NCBI GenBank assembly: GCA_030424595.1 | Contig: JAUHWG010000016.1 | Coordinates: 165,923 to 229,922 of the forward strand | Direction: 5' to 3' | Source: Polyangia bacterium | Lineage (GTDB): Bacteria > Myxococcota_A > Polyangia > Nannocystales > Nannocystaceae | Length of the DNA: 64,000 nt | Shown: in pieces, positions 63,614-64,000 of the stretch | How the letters are laid out: each line of letters begins with the position of its first letter | Position numbering within the stretch: the stretch's first letter is position 1 | Made by a program: the position numbers and the translations under genes | Notes under the pieces: model-generated | The model's input: only the letters and a program-made list of their open reading frames with translations | Database searches by the model: none | Told to the model about the DNA's origin: nothing

Positions 63614-63814
63614 AGCTCGGGGGCTGTAGGCGGGCGGGCGAGGGGCGAGAGGAGGGTCCCTCGCGACGCGGGTCCTCCCATGCCACGTGCTCGCCACGGG
63701 ACAGGCTGAGCTGCTTGAAGAGACAGGGTACGCGTGTCTCCGCGCGAGGCACGGGTCCTCCCGCTGCGTCCCACCCTCGCCCCTCGCTCGCCCGAGGAAG
63801 TCTGTCGGGGCTCC

Positions 63815-64000
63815 GCTTGGTGGTTCGGAGGGGAGGGAGCTTGGTGGTTCGGAGGGAGGGAGCTTGGTGGTTCGGAGGGGAGGGAGCTTGGTGGTTCGGA
63901 GGGGCTCCGCTTGGTGGTTCGGAGGGGCTCCGCTTGGTGGTTCGGAGGGGAGGGAGCTTGGTGGTTCGGAGGGAGGGAGCTTGGTGGTTCGGAGGGGAGG
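63815..64000. repeat. Tandem array of a 23/24-bp unit, at least 8 copies, runs off the window
   Basis: Each unit starts GCTTGGTGGTTCGGAGGG (starts 63815, 63839, 63862, 63886, 63909, 63932, 63956, 63979). Three tail variants occur: GGGAGGGA (A, 24 bp), GGAGGGA (B, 23 bp) and GGGCTCC (C, 23 bp), ordered A B A C C A B A with a C tail before the first. No unique spacers, so not CRISPR. Between 63614 and 63814 no gene or signal is seen. Confidence 0.95.

Noticed and set aside
63815..64000. CRISPR array
   Set aside because: The 23/24-bp units are contiguous with no unique spacers, and no cas genes are present; the same holds for the 12-bp arrays at 35343 and 59761.

Overview
The window is a 64 kb stretch of very GC-rich bacterial chromosome (about 70% G+C by eye) and looks like core genome of a myxobacterium, most likely Nannocystaceae (Nannocystis, Plesiocystis or Enhygromyxa type). 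The evidence is a DUF2330 protein with a MYXO-CTERM-like tail, several lipoproteins with long Thr/Gly/Ser/Asp linkers behind the lipobox, a very large Ser/Thr kinase with a TPR-like C-terminal half, an ECF sigma factor of the family-specific type, and many short tandem repeats between and inside genes. No insertion sequence, prophage, plasmid function or CRISPR array was seen.

Layout. 1-2277: 3' two thirds of pyruvate carboxylase. 2.3-5.4 kb: small protein, two tandem arrays, lipoprotein and ECF sigma factor. 5.4-8.3 kb (minus): hom, YbgC-like thioesterase and glpX as an operon. 8.6-14.5 kb (plus): enolase, a pair of M16-fold proteins without the zinc motif, and a dienelactone-hydrolase-like enzyme. 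14.7-16.9 kb: C45-type lipoprotein and a small lipoprotein. 17.0-23.5 kb (minus): an AddAB-like helicase/nuclease pair. 23.8-30.6 kb: O-antigen-ligase-like protein, DUF2330/MYXO-CTERM protein, family 2 glycosyltransferase, bestrophin-like channel, methyltransferase, hemolysin III. 30.8-37.9 kb: Ser/Thr kinase, APH-like phosphotransferase, TlyA, small membrane protein, tRNA-Ala(CGC) with promoter and terminator, PP2C phosphatase. 38.1-44.9 kb: membrane glycosyltransferase-like protein, small lipoprotein, MetH. 45.2-52.0 kb: NarL-type regulator and surface or secreted proteins. 52.1-57.1 kb (minus): TonB-dependent receptor, membrane-anchored PstS-like protein and histidine kinase in one operon. 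57.3-64.0 kb: hemF, small membrane protein, di-CxxCH lipoprotein, SWIM/SNF2 helicase and terminal repeat arrays.

The strongest window-wide signal is promoter architecture. Twenty protein genes have a TAnnnT hexamer (often TACCCT, often preceded by GC) exactly 6-9 nt before the start codon and no convincing Shine-Dalgarno sequence, which is the geometry of leaderless transcripts. Where a -35 is recognisable (eno, metH, addBA, tlyA, tRNA-Ala, the PP2C gene) it lies 17-18 nt upstream of the -10. This pattern was used to choose several start codons.

The most system-like cluster is the TonB receptor / PstS-like protein / histidine kinase operon, which could couple outer-membrane uptake of an oxyanion to signalling; an orphan NarL-type regulator 6 kb away is a possible partner. 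Other points of interest are the two M16-like proteins that both lack catalytic residues, an AddA-like helicase with an apparently dead nuclease motif beside an AddB-like protein carrying a repeat-rich insert with a duplicated IDLWPxG motif, and a 50-bp copy of one gene's 3' end on the far side of a neighbouring gene.
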